Shown: piece after piece, positions 50,274 through 58,815 of the stretch
Layout of the letters: each line of letters opens with the position of its first letter
Numbering within the stretch: the first letter of the stretch is position 1
Origin: Candidatus Saccharimonadota bacterium
Lineage (GTDB): Bacteria; Patescibacteriota; Saccharimonadia; Saccharimonadales; UBA4665
NCBI GenBank assembly: GCA_029288365.1
Contig: JARIHI010000008.1
Location: forward strand, 62,001-126,000
DNA: 64,000 nt
Direction of reading: 5' to 3'
Translations under genes and position numbers: made by a program
Notes under the pieces: generated by a model
The model's database searches: none
What the model saw: only the letters and a program-made list of their open reading frames with translations
What the model was told of the DNA's origin: nothing

Positions 50274-52810
50274 AAGTAAGCGTTAATTGGGTTAAATGGT
50301 ATAGCGATATTGATTTGCCGCCTATTGATGAGTTGGTGACAAAGATTGGTGCTCAGCTTGGCGCAGTCGAGGAAGTTATCGATATTGGCGCAAAATATAA
50401 GGGTATTGTAGTGGCGAAAGTGGTGTCGTGCGAGAAGCACCCTAACGCCGATAAGTTAAACGTATGTGCTATTGACGACGGCGGTAATACACCCGATGTC
50501 AATAGGGATGAAAACGGGCATATACAAGTGGTCTGCGGCGCACCAAATGTGCGTGAAGGTTTGCTGGTAGCTTGGATTCCGCCAAATGTAGTTGTGCCGA
50601 GTACCTACGATACGAGCGATCCGTTCACGCTGGAAGCCCGGGAATTACGAGGCGTGGTAAGCAATGGTATGCTTGCCAGCGGTAAAGAACTGGTAATCAA
50701 CGAAGACCATGATGGCATTTTAGAAGTTGACGAAGATGTAGCGCCAGGTACGCCATTTGCCGCAGTGTACGGTCTGGATGACTACATCATTGATATAGAA
50801 AACAAGATGTTTACCCACCGGCCAGATTGTTTCGGTCAATTAGGCGTGGCACGGGAAATCGCCGGTATTTTGGGTCAGAAATTTATCTCGCCAGATTGGT
50901 ATTTACAGTCACCAAAAAATACAGCAGAACAGGCTGGCGAACTATTGCCGCTTGAGGTACGCAACGAAATTCCTGAACTGGTGCCACGTTTTATGACAGT
51001 GGCTATGAGCGGCATAGAAATCAAGCCAAGTCCGCTGTGGCTGCAATCGTATCTTTCGCGCGTTGGTATCCGCCCAATAAACAACGTAGTAGATGTTACG
51101 AACTATATGATGATGCTCACGGCTCAGCCGTTGCACGCCTACGATTACGATAAAGTGAAGGCTATAGACAGTGGCGACAAGGCCATACTGGTAGTACGTA
51201 AACCTAAGAGCGGCGAAAAACTAACACTACTAAACGATAAAGAAATTCAGCCACGTGATGACGCAATCATGATTGCCAGTGCTACTCGAGCAATTGGGCT
51301 TGGCGGCGTAATGGGCGGTGCCGACACTGAAGTAGATGAAAATACCAAGAATATCATTTTGGAATGTGCTAACTTTGATATGTATTCAATCCGTCGCACC
51401 AGCATGGCGCATGGTTTATTTACTGATGCAGTAACTCGATTCAATAAAGGCCAGAATGCATTACAAAATGACCGGGTTATCGGAAAGTCTATGCAAATGA
51501 TTGCAGAACTCGCTGGAGGTAAAATTGCAAGCGAAGTTAGTGACGAAAATGGTGAAATACACGCTAGTGCCAAAATTGCAGTCACTCCAGGTTTTATTAA
51601 CGCACGACTTGGACTTGATCTTGGTGGTATAGAAATAAGTAATTTATTAAAAAATGTAGAGTTTATTTTCCCGCAGGTAGGTGGCGATAGTAAAGAAGCT
51701 TCACTTGAAGTAACTGTGCCGTTTTGGCGGACGGATATTAAAATTCCGGAAGATATAGTTGAGGAAGTGGGGCGTTTGTACGGTTATGATAAGCTGCCGT
51801 TGAAGCTACCACAAAGACTGATGATACCAACGCAACGCAATGCTTTACTAGAAACCAAAACAAGGATTCGGGATATATTAAGCGGAGCAGGTGCTAATGA
51901 GGTGCTGACATATAGCTTTGTGCATAGTAATTTGCTAGAAAAAGTAGGCCAAAATATAGAATTGGCATTTCAAATAAATAACGCCCTGAGTCCGGATTTG
52001 CAATATTATCGACTGAGCTTAACTCCAAGTTTACTAGAAAAAGTCCATCCGAATATCAAGGCAGGTTACAGTGAATTTGCGTTGTTTGAAATTGGCAGAG
52101 CCCACAGTATTGGCGAACAGGATCCCTATGAGCCTGACATACCAAAAGAAGTAAATGCTCTAAGTTTTGTGTACGCTGCTAAAAATCCTGGTCATGGTGC
52201 AGCTTATTTTAAGGCAAAACATACATTAAGCCATCTGCTTGCAAATTTCAATGTTGATCATTATGTTGGCTTTGAACCCCTAAAAAACGCTGACTTGTAC
52301 AATAACCCATGGATTGAGCAGATGGCTGCTCTTTTTGAACCTGAACGCAGTGCCGTGTTGCGTGACAAAGAAGGAATGATATGGGGTGTGGTTGGCGAAT
52401 ATAAAGCAAATGTGCGAAAAAATCTCAAATTACCTGAATATGTTGCCGGATTTGAAATTGATCCGTTGCTCATGTTCCTGCATAACAAGACTTTGTTCCA
52501 ATATCAGCCGCTGCCGCGTTTTCCGAAAGTAATGCAAGACATTACGCTCAAAGTTCCCACAGAGCTACTACATGCTGAGTTATTCAGATTTGTCTCAGAT
52601 TACTTAACAAAGCATAAGCCTAACCATGTCATATGCAACGTTGCGAGCAAAGATATCTACCAAAAAGAGAATGATCCAGCTTATAAGCACGTAACATTTG
52701 GTATTACCATGGCTAGTTATGAAAAGACTATGCGTGATGAAGAGGTAACCACGTTACTAAACGGACTAGCAGATGAGGCTAAGCAACGGTTGGGCGCAAC
52801 ACGTGTATAG
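50270..52810 (+). CDS. pheT: Phenylalanyl-tRNA synthetase beta subunit
   Basis: 846 aa, near the normal bacterial length. N-terminal tRNA-binding (EMAP-like) domain with GIVVAKVVSCEKHPNADKLNVCAID, the B3/B4 editing domain (LRELRG..., PRFMTVAMSG, NNVVDVTNYMMM), B5 domain (VPFWRTDIKIPEDIVEEVGRLYGYD), catalytic-like core (LSLTPSLLEKVHPN) and a C-terminal anticodon-binding FDX-ACB domain (QPLPRFPKVMQDITLKV). Last gene of the three-gene coupled operon. Confidence 0.97.
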   Translation: MKVSVNWVKWYSDIDLPPIDELVTKIGAQLGAVEEVIDIGAKYKGIVVAKVVSCEKHPNADKLNVCAIDDGGNTPDVNRDENGHIQVVCGAPNVREGLLVAWIPPNVVVPSTYDTSDPFTLEARELRGVVSNGMLASGKELVINEDHDGILEVDEDVAPGTPFAAVYGLDDYIIDIENKMFTHRPDCFGQLGVAREIAGILGQKFISPDWYLQSPKNTAEQAGELLPLEVRNEIPELVPRFMTVAMSGIEIKPSPLWLQSYLSRVGIRPINNVVDVTNYMMMLTAQPLHAYDYDKVKAIDSGDKAILVVRKPKSGEKLTLLNDKEIQPRDDAIMIASATRAIGLGGVMGGADTEVDENTKNIILECANFDMYSIRRTSMAHGLFTDAVTRFNKGQNALQNDRVIGKSMQMIAELAGGKIASEVSDENGEIHASAKIAVTPGFINARLGLDLGGIEISNLLKNVEFIFPQVGGDSKEASLEVTVPFWRTDIKIPEDIVEEVGRLYGYDKLPLKLPQRLMIPTQRNALLETKTRIRDILSGAGANEVLTYSFVHSNLLEKVGQNIELAFQINNALSPDLQYYRLSLTPSLLEKVHPNIKAGYSEFALFEIGRAHSIGEQDPYEPDIPKEVNALSFVYAAKNPGHGAAYFKAKHTLSHLLANFNVDHYVGFEPLKNADLYNNPWIEQMAALFEPERSAVLRDKEGMIWGVVGEYKANVRKNLKLPEYVAGFEIDPLLMFLHNKTLFQYQPLPRFPKVMQDITLKVPTELLHAELFRFVSDYLTKHKPNHVICNVASKDIYQKENDPAYKHVTFGITMASYEKTMRDEEVTTLLNGLADEAKQRLGATRV

Positions 52811-52839
52811 TTGCTCTTCTGGCAAAATTAGTGTAATAT
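52811..52839 (+). promoter_or_regulatory. Promoter of structured RNA unit 1
   Basis: TTGCTC (52811-52816), exactly 17 bp, then TAATAT (52834-52839). Predicted start about 52846, at the foot of the 5' hairpin. Nearly the same -35 as unit 2. Confidence 0.7.
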
Positions 52840-52845
52840 ATTAAT

Positions 52846-53407
52846 CCTACGTGTTGGTAGCAGTGCTCCCCTTGTGGTTGAGAACCTCCAATTCGCGTAC
52901 TTTAGGCAGATAATAAGAAACTTCACTTGAGATAGTGGTCAGAGCTGATATTTAGCTCCCATGTCTCGTTAAACGGTGAAGGAGAGAGCGGGTATGCATG
53001 CTCGTGGTCAGTTCGGGGTTTCGGACCTCGGGTGCTCCTCTACTCTGTCGCTTAACTGACGGACCGGTCAGTCTCGCGATGACTCTTCGACGTGTCGATG
53101 ACACGAAGTTTGAGGGCTCTCTCCTTCGCCGACCATGTTTAAACGTGAACGTATATCGGAAGCTTACCTCTGTGTAAGCGGCCAGCAAGATGGTTCAAGT
53201 CCATCATACGTTCTTGGAGAGGAGGAGGAAGACTCGGAAGCGCGGTTTCCCCCGACCTGCGGCTTTCTGATCTTGGGCTTTGGCCTTCCGTAGCGGTCTC
53301 TCCGATCGCACCATAATACGGACCTCCTTCCTCTCCAGACACATTACTATTATCTGCCTCTTTCCTCAGAATCCATGAAGTATCATCGTGGCTTGTGCGG
53401 AAGGAAT
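52846..53407 (+). ncRNA. Large structured RNA, unit 1 (no known family recognised)
   Basis: About 560 nt, not convincingly coding. The 5' hairpin holds an 18-nt block (52854-52871, TTGGTAGCAGTGCTCCCC) and GGTTGAGAAC (52876-52885), closed by TACG/CGTA and TTGG/CCAA. AGGCAGATAATA (52904-52915) pairs perfectly with 53348-53359, enclosing about 430 nt. Inside: GAGCT/AGCTC; a 15-bp helix 52975-52989 with 53116-53130 that contains CTTCG..GTGTC-gat-GACAC; a tRNA-like element (53147-53213); and GGAGAGGA (53216-53223) with TCCTCTCC (53329-53336). A 3' hairpin (53360-53404) stacks directly on the closing helix. Each of these major elements except the tRNA-like part has a counterpart in unit 2. Confidence 0.8.
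53147..53213 (+). other. tRNA-like element inside RNA unit 1
   Basis: An 8-bp acceptor-like stem (GAACGTAT/ATACGTTC), an arm GCTTAC-CTCTGT-GTAAGC and a T-arm GATGG-TTCAAGT-CCATC with the consensus GGTTCAAGTCC. There is no D-arm, the middle loop has 6 nt, and no CCA follows. It is tRNA-shaped rather than a tRNA gene. Confidence 0.55.
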
Positions 53408-53471
53408 AGATTACTTTTAGAAGTGTTTTTTCAACACAATCCTAAAAAAACGTAATAAAAGCGTTTTAGGG

Positions 53472-53500
53472 TTGCTTTATTTCTATAAGTAGTATAGTAT
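53472..53500 (+). promoter_or_regulatory. Promoter of structured RNA unit 2
   Basis: TTGCTT (53472-53477), 17 bp, TAGTAT (53495-53500). Predicted start about 53507, within the foot of the 5' hairpin, the same geometry as unit 1. Confidence 0.7.
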
Positions 53501-53503
53501 ATG

Positions 53504-54102
53504 TTACCGTACACTATTTGGTAGCAGTGCTCCCCCTCGAGGTTGAGAACTCCCAGATACGGTAAGTACTTGGTAGGTATAATCAAAATAGTCTAGTTTG
53601 CGCATGTGATGCATCAGAGACTTGCTTTATCGTTCCCCCCAAAGGAGGTAGGCTCCAAGCCCACCGACGGCCTCCACGGGCTTGTTGAGACTTGGGTGTT
53701 CGCCGCCGCTTGACGTCGTCTGTCTGCACCGGACGTCGTCAGAACGCTCACTGCAAGCTGCACTGCTTCTCGCGCTGCGAGTGTGGACTTGCAGGCCTCC
53801 TGGCTACTTTCGTAGTTCCGGTAGTGCCGCAGTATCCATTCAAGACATCTGGGATCACGTAGTGATCTGCAGTAGGCTCATAGTCTAAATGTCTCTTCGG
53901 AGAGGAGGGAGATACAGGATGATCGTCCATCAGTCCCCCCGGACGATATCCGTATCTCGAGTGTCACCCGGGCACTCTCTGTGGGATCCCCCGATCCCCC
54001 AAACCCGCAGACCTCCTCTCCCCGCCGCACCTAAAACTTACACTGTTTATACCTACCTCATCTTCTAGAATTCGTAAGTCGTTATGGCTTGTAGAAGATG
54101 AT
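53504..54102 (+). ncRNA. Large structured RNA, unit 2 (no known family recognised)
   Basis: About 600 nt. The 5' hairpin has the identical 18-nt block (53518-53535) and GGTTGAGAAC (53541-53550), closed by TTACCGTA/TACGGTAA. GGTAGGTATAA (53572-53582) pairs with TTATACCTACC (54047-54057), enclosing about 465 nt. Inside are perfect hairpins CAAGCCC/GGGCTTG, CTGCAAG/CTTGCAG (with CTCGC-gct-GCGAG), GATCAC-gta-GTGATC, TCTC-ttcg-GAGA, GAGATAC/GTATCTC (with ATCGTCC/GGACGAT) and GGGATC-cccc-GATCCC. GGAGAGGAGG (53899-53908) pairs with 54012-54021, as in unit 1. The 3' hairpin TCATCTTCTA/TAGAAGATGA (54058-54101) has a loop like that of unit 1. The RND gene follows. Confidence 0.8.
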
Positions 54103-54176
54103 TTTATAAAAATATTTTGGTGACTCCGCCTTTCTTTTGATACCATAAACGTAAACTAAAGAGGGGAGTGTTGTAC

Positions 54177-56918
54177 GTGGCGAAAAGACCCAGTAATCAA
54201 GGTGTTATACCTGAACCAAAAGATAAATTATTACCAAAACTAACGCTAATCTTTTTCAAGAGACCACGACTAACTGCCCTTTTATGGGTAGCTATTCTAT
54301 TGTTTGGGATTTTAAGCTACACGACTTTTTTAAAGCGTGAAGGCTTCCCAAGCGTTGAAATTCCTGTAGTTGTAATTAATGGATCATACGCGGTGGACGA
54401 TGCGGGAAAAGTTGATAGTACGCTTGCAAAACCACTCTCTGAAATCGCCTTAAAGCAACCAGGAGCTACTAAGGTACAAGCAAGTAGCGAAGATAATTTC
54501 TTTACAGCCATTATTCAGTATAAAGAGAACGTTAATGCCAAGACTGCAAGCAGGGACCTTGAGCAAGCCGCTAAACAGGCAGGGGTAATTCCAAAAGGCG
54601 CGAAAATAGAGTTCAACGCGCCGCAATTTGGAGTAACCGGTGGTGCCAAACAAAAAATTGATGCTACCATTTCGGTGTTTTCACCACAAAATAATGTGCC
54701 ATTACCTGAGTTAACGGGAAAAGCTGAGGATATCGCCAAAGAATTAAACAAACACAAACAACCTCAAATCCAGAATTTCTTTGTACAAAGTCCGTTTGAG
54801 ACGGTTACCAATCCGGGAACCGGACAAAACACGGATATACAGCGATCTTTTGATCGCTACGCAGAACGTCGAGACGACAAGACCGCTTTCTACAGTTCGG
54901 TCATCATTGGTGTTACTGGAGTTAAAAACGCTGATGTCTTAAAGCTTGACGACCAGATTAACGAAGCGATAGCAGCGGTAAAGAAAAACAACCGCTTTAA
55001 AGATGTCGACCTCACGATAAGCACTAGTTTGGCACCGGCGATTACTGAAAGCATTGACGAACTTCAGCGGGTATTACTCGAAGGATTATTGGCAGTATTG
55101 ATCATAGGTTCCATAGTTATTGCCTTTCGTGCGTCGGTGATGATAGTCGTTGCAATGCTAACAGTGATCGCTGCGACGCTAGGAGTACTCTATGTACTAG
55201 GGTATAGCCTGAATGTTATCACGCTTTTCGGGCTTATTCTCGGTCTGTCACTGATTGTAGACGATACTATCATAATGACTGAAGCGCTTGATGCAGCCCG
55301 TCGTCGCAATAAAACGGCGCGCGAAGCGGTTCGTCAAGCCACGCGAAAAATCAGCCGGGCAATGGTTGCTGCCACCCTGACGGCAGCTTTGAGTTTCACG
55401 CCGCTACTGTTTGTAAGCGGTGTGTTAGGTAGTTTTATCCGTGCCATACCAGTGACTATTATTTCTGCTTTGCTTATCAGCTTATTTGTGGCGCTACTTT
55501 TTATTCCGTTATTCGCACGGTTCTTACTGCTTGGTAAAAAGCAAATGGGCGAAGGTAATGTAAAAGAAATTGCCGCAGGCATTGAAGAAAAAATTGCAAT
55601 TTTCATTGCGAAGCCTATGCTTTGGGCGAAGCGCTCTCGCTTGAGAGAAGTGTTCGTTGGGCTTACGGCTGTTATCATTGGCCTTGGCTTTATTTTTGCA
55701 GGCGGGATGATTTCCCGCTACGTTACATTCAATATTTTCCCGCCAAGCAAAGACACTAATCAAATTTCAGTCTCTTTGACATTTCCCGAAGGCACCACAA
55801 TACAACGAGCAGAAACTATCACCGATCAAACAGATAAACGAATAGGCGCTCTATTAGGAGATAACGTTGTTAAAGGATCGTATTACAACTTGGCCAACGC
55901 TCAGTCGGCTATACTTTATATTGATCTAACACCTTATACCGAGCGTGAACCGACAGCCCCCCAGCTAGTAGACCAGGTTAAGAGTGAATTTGCTAAACAT
56001 CCAGCTGAAGCCCGAGTAGAGGCTGCGCTGGTTGACGTAGGGCCACCTGCGGCTGGCTTTACGGTTCAAGTCAATGCCGAGGATCGTACCGATGCTTTGC
56101 GCTTAAGCAAGGACATGGTGAAATACCTGGAAGGCCATACGCTTACTCGTCCTAGTGGTGAAAAGGCTGTCATCAAAACAGCAAACATTGAAAACCCCGG
56201 CCAATATTCGCGAGTTGACAACAAACCAGTTATTCGAATAAACGCTACGTTTGATGCCACTGATACTACAACGCTGGTAACATTGGCTCAAAATGATATA
56301 AAAGAAGAATTCAATAACCAAAAATTAGTCGAATATAATCTGAAGGCTTCTGACATAACGTTCGACCTAGGACAAGAATCCGAAAACCAGGATTCGTTCA
56401 AAGCTCTCGCTTTGGCTTTCCCAATCTTGTTGCTGGTAATATTTACGTTGCTAGCAGTGCAGTTCCGCTCCTTGCTGCAGCCGCTGCTTATTTTCCTGGC
56501 AATACCATTCAGCTTCTTCGGTATCACGCTCGGTTTGTACATAACCGATAATGCGTTCAGCTTCTTTGCGATGCTCGGCTTCTTTGCGCTTATTGGCTTG
56601 AGTATTAAAAACACGATTCTGCTTACCGACTATGCTAACCAAGCTAGACGCGCAGGCATGGGATCAATTGATGCCACGGTGGCTGCCCTAAAAGAACGGT
56701 TCCGTCCACTAATCGCTACCAGCATTACGGCTGTCTTTTCGCTGTTGCCGCTTGCTTTGACAAGTCCATTTTGGGAGGGGTTGGCGGTAGTACTAATCGG
56801 CGGACTTATTTCAAGTACCTTCTTAGTGATCACTGTCTTCCCGTACTACTATCTCGGCGCTGAATACTTACGCATTAAATTTTCAGTGCTCGTACGTAAA
56901 ATTCGTCGTAAAAAATAG
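54177..56918 (+). CDS. RND-superfamily transporter (AcrB/HAE-like, stand-alone)
   Basis: 913 aa from GTG at 54177, chosen because GGAG lies 8 nt upstream. Twelve TM helices in the RND 1+5+1+5 layout, with two extracytoplasmic domains (about 60-285 and 525-750). The TM4-equivalent carries the proton-relay acid pair region LGLSLIVDDTIIMTEALDAARR; the second half has FFAMLGFFALIGLSIKNTILLTDYANQARR. It lacks adjacent membrane-fusion and outer-membrane genes, as expected for a cell without a Gram-negative outer membrane. Substrate unknown. It directly follows the two structured RNA units. Confidence 0.92.
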   Translation: MAKRPSNQGVIPEPKDKLLPKLTLIFFKRPRLTALLWVAILLFGILSYTTFLKREGFPSVEIPVVVINGSYAVDDAGKVDSTLAKPLSEIALKQPGATKVQASSEDNFFTAIIQYKENVNAKTASRDLEQAAKQAGVIPKGAKIEFNAPQFGVTGGAKQKIDATISVFSPQNNVPLPELTGKAEDIAKELNKHKQPQIQNFFVQSPFETVTNPGTGQNTDIQRSFDRYAERRDDKTAFYSSVIIGVTGVKNADVLKLDDQINEAIAAVKKNNRFKDVDLTISTSLAPAITESIDELQRVLLEGLLAVLIIGSIVIAFRASVMIVVAMLTVIAATLGVLYVLGYSLNVITLFGLILGLSLIVDDTIIMTEALDAARRRNKTAREAVRQATRKISRAMVAATLTAALSFTPLLFVSGVLGSFIRAIPVTIISALLISLFVALLFIPLFARFLLLGKKQMGEGNVKEIAAGIEEKIAIFIAKPMLWAKRSRLREVFVGLTAVIIGLGFIFAGGMISRYVTFNIFPPSKDTNQISVSLTFPEGTTIQRAETITDQTDKRIGALLGDNVVKGSYYNLANAQSAILYIDLTPYTEREPTAPQLVDQVKSEFAKHPAEARVEAALVDVGPPAAGFTVQVNAEDRTDALRLSKDMVKYLEGHTLTRPSGEKAVIKTANIENPGQYSRVDNKPVIRINATFDATDTTTLVTLAQNDIKEEFNNQKLVEYNLKASDITFDLGQESENQDSFKALALAFPILLLVIFTLLAVQFRSLLQPLLIFLAIPFSFFGITLGLYITDNAFSFFAMLGFFALIGLSIKNTILLTDYANQARRAGMGSIDATVAALKERFRPLIATSITAVFSLLPLALTSPFWEGLAVVLIGGLISSTFLVITVFPYYYLGAEYLRIKFSVLVRKIRRKK

Positions 56919-56961
56919 ATGCTATAATACAATAGAGAAAAAAGAGGGAGTATAGAAATTT

Positions 56962-57513
56962 ATGGCAGAAGCCAAAGCCAAATGGGATGCTACGCGTATT
57001 ACCATTTTAGTGATCATCGTCATGTTTTTTATCAGTTCATTCGGATTGAGTGGCATGGTGATATGGGACCAATTCATTAAAAAAGATAATACGGCTAACA
57101 ATGCTGACAGCCAAACGGCAGATCAGACTAAGCCAAAGGAGGGCGCTTTGCAGGGAACTAAGCTAGAGAATTTCACACCTGTTGCAAAAGTGGATAAATT
57201 ACAGATCATTGATCTTAAAAAAGGCACCGGTGATACTGTAAAACCGAATGATACTGTGACCGCCCACTATACTGGTGCGCTTGCTAACGACGGCACAATT
57301 TTCCAAAGTTCACACGATACTGGACAGCCGATAGCTTTTCCTCTTAATGGTGTTATCAAGGGCTGGCAGGATGGTGTGCCTGGTATGCAGGTAGGCGGTA
57401 AGCGCCGACTGTTGATCCCGGCCAGTGAAGCTTACGGTTCGCAAGCTCAACCTGGTATTCCAGCTAACTCTGACTTGGTATTTGATATCGAACTTGTCAA
57501 AATTGGTCAATAG
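56962..57513 (+). CDS. Membrane-anchored FKBP-type peptidyl-prolyl isomerase
   Basis: 183 aa. N-terminal TM (about 12-33), a polar linker, then an FKBP domain (about 75-183): DLKKGTGDTVKPNDTVTAHYTGALANDGTIFQSSHDTGQPIAFPLNGVIKGWQDGVPGMQVGGKRRLLIPASEAYG, with the conserved hydrophobic pocket residues. Extracytoplasmic folding factor, consistent with the many exported proteins here. TATAAT about 26 nt upstream and a GAGGGAG SD precede it. Confidence 0.95.
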   Translation: MAEAKAKWDATRITILVIIVMFFISSFGLSGMVIWDQFIKKDNTANNADSQTADQTKPKEGALQGTKLENFTPVAKVDKLQIIDLKKGTGDTVKPNDTVTAHYTGALANDGTIFQSSHDTGQPIAFPLNGVIKGWQDGVPGMQVGGKRRLLIPASEAYGSQAQPGIPANSDLVFDIELVKIGQ

Positions 57514-57524
57514 TAAAAAACACA

Positions 57525-57565
57525 ATATATAGCGTGTTGAATTAAACATATACGCTATATATAAT
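57525..57565. promoter_or_regulatory. Perfect 11-bp inverted repeat overlapping the grx -10
   Basis: ATATATAGCGT (57525-57535) and ACGCTATATAT (57552-57562) flank 16 nt. The right arm overlaps TATAAT (57560-57565), the -10 of the glutaredoxin-trxB operon. It is well placed as an operator or as a terminator-type stem after the FKBP gene, but there is no U-tract. Confidence 0.5.
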
Positions 57566-57605
57566 GAAAACTAGGCAAACTAAAAATCTAACAGAGGGTA
57601 AAACT

Positions 57606-57854
57606 ATGCCAAAAAATATCACTATTTTTACAACTACCACGTGCGCTTACTGTCCGATGGTGAAAAAATACCTTACGACAAAAGGTCTTAGCTATGACGA
57701 AGTTAACCTTGACCAAAATCCAGAACGCCAGGCTGAAGCCTTGCAATTAAGCGGAGCATTGACAGTGCCAATTACGGTAGTTACAAAAGAAGACGATAGC
57801 AAAGCTGTTGTTATCGGATACAACCTTGCGAAACTGGCGCCAGCGGTAGCCTAA
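57606..57854 (+). CDS. Glutaredoxin-like redox protein
   Basis: 82 aa, thioredoxin fold. Active site TTTTCAYCPMVKKYL (C-A-Y-C, residues 12-15), VNLDQNPERQAEAL, and the cis-Pro TVPITVV. The start at 57606 follows GAGGGT; the frame's earlier ATG at 57564 overlaps the -10 TATAAT. It is followed 1 nt later by thioredoxin reductase, so it probably takes electrons from TrxB, as NrdH- and Mrx-type proteins do, rather than from glutathione. Confidence 0.9.
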   Translation: MPKNITIFTTTTCAYCPMVKKYLTTKGLSYDEVNLDQNPERQAEALQLSGALTVPITVVTKEDDSKAVVIGYNLAKLAPAVA

Positions 57855-57855
57855 T

Positions 57856-58815
57856 ATGACGGAGGACGCCCAAACTTCCGTGCATGATGTGATAATGATT
57901 GGTGCAGGGCCGGCAGCTTTAAGCGCGGCAATTTATACTACCCGAGAAGATATTGGTACAGTGTTGTTTGAAAAAGGCGTGCCAGGTGGTTTGGCGGCCA
58001 TTACGGACTGGGTAGATAATTACCCGGGTTTTCCAGAAGGGGTCGCTGGATTAGAGCTAGCTACCAATTTGCAAAAGCAAGCTGAACGCTTTGGTGCAGT
58101 CATTGAAGTTGGAGAGGTTTTGTCCGTCAAAGACGAGGGTGAGTATAAACGTCTCGAAACTACCGAAGGAGACAAACTAGCAAAGACAGTTCTCATAGCT
58201 ACGGGCAGTGATTACAAAAAAATTGGTGTGCCAGGTGAGCAGGAATACTATGCGCGTGGCGTGCATTACTGTGCTACTTGTGATGGGGCATTTTATCGAG
58301 ATAAAAAATTAGTAGTAGTGGGTGGTGGGAATTCGGCAGTACAAGAAGCATTGTTTTTAACACGATTTGCGACTCATATTGATTTACTGGTTCGCAGTGA
58401 GATCCGTGCTAGTGACGTGCTACAGAAAGAATTGCAGAAAAACAAAGATAAAATTACTGTACACCTAAACACCACAACCGATGGAATTATCGGCGAAGAT
58501 AATAAGGTGGTAAAGGTGATCGGTACGAATAAGCAAACTGGTAAAATTGTGGAATTTCAAACGGATGGTGTGTTTGTTTTTGTTGGATTGGATCCAAACT
58601 CAAAATTCCTGCAAGGCTCTGGCGTTGAGTTGGACGGTATTGGGCTTGTCAAAACTAATGAACGATTAGAAACAACTGTACCAGGTATTTTTGCGGCTGG
58701 CGATATCCGTTCGGGCGCTACTATGCAAATTGCCAGCGCAAGCGGTGAAGGGGCAACAGCTGCTCTCATGATCCGCGAATACCTCGAAGGCCGCAAACAC
58801 CCTATTCAGAACTAA
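57856..58815 (+). CDS. trxB: Thioredoxin reductase
   Basis: 319 aa, FAD/NADPH flavoenzyme. FAD site MIGAGPAALSAAIYTTRE, redox motif CATCDG in YCATCDGAFYRDK, NADPH site VVGGGNSAVQEALFLT and the closing GIFAAGDIRSGATMQIASASGEGATAALMIREYL. Overall layout is intact. It follows the glutaredoxin gene by 1 nt; together they form a compact disulfide-reducing pair. The 3' end overlaps the convergent flavin reductase gene by 4 bp. Confidence 0.96.
   Translation: MTEDAQTSVHDVIMIGAGPAALSAAIYTTREDIGTVLFEKGVPGGLAAITDWVDNYPGFPEGVAGLELATNLQKQAERFGAVIEVGEVLSVKDEGEYKRLETTEGDKLAKTVLIATGSDYKKIGVPGEQEYYARGVHYCATCDGAFYRDKKLVVVGGGNSAVQEALFLTRFATHIDLLVRSEIRASDVLQKELQKNKDKITVHLNTTTDGIIGEDNKVVKVIGTNKQTGKIVEFQTDGVFVFVGLDPNSKFLQGSGVELDGIGLVKTNERLETTVPGIFAAGDIRSGATMQIASASGEGATAALMIREYLEGRKHPIQN

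Noticed and set aside
53147-53213. A genuine tRNA gene in RNA unit 1
   Set aside because: T-arm is canonical but there is no D-arm, the middle loop is 6 nt, and CCA is missing.
52952-53342. Minus-strand ORFs of 60-78 codons inside RNA unit 1
   Set aside because: They have no SD, low-complexity products, and lie across base-paired helices that explain the sequence better.
53682-54146. ORFs of 60-68 codons on both strands in RNA unit 2
   Set aside because: No SD or domain, and multiple perfect hairpins run through them; composition alone keeps the frames open.
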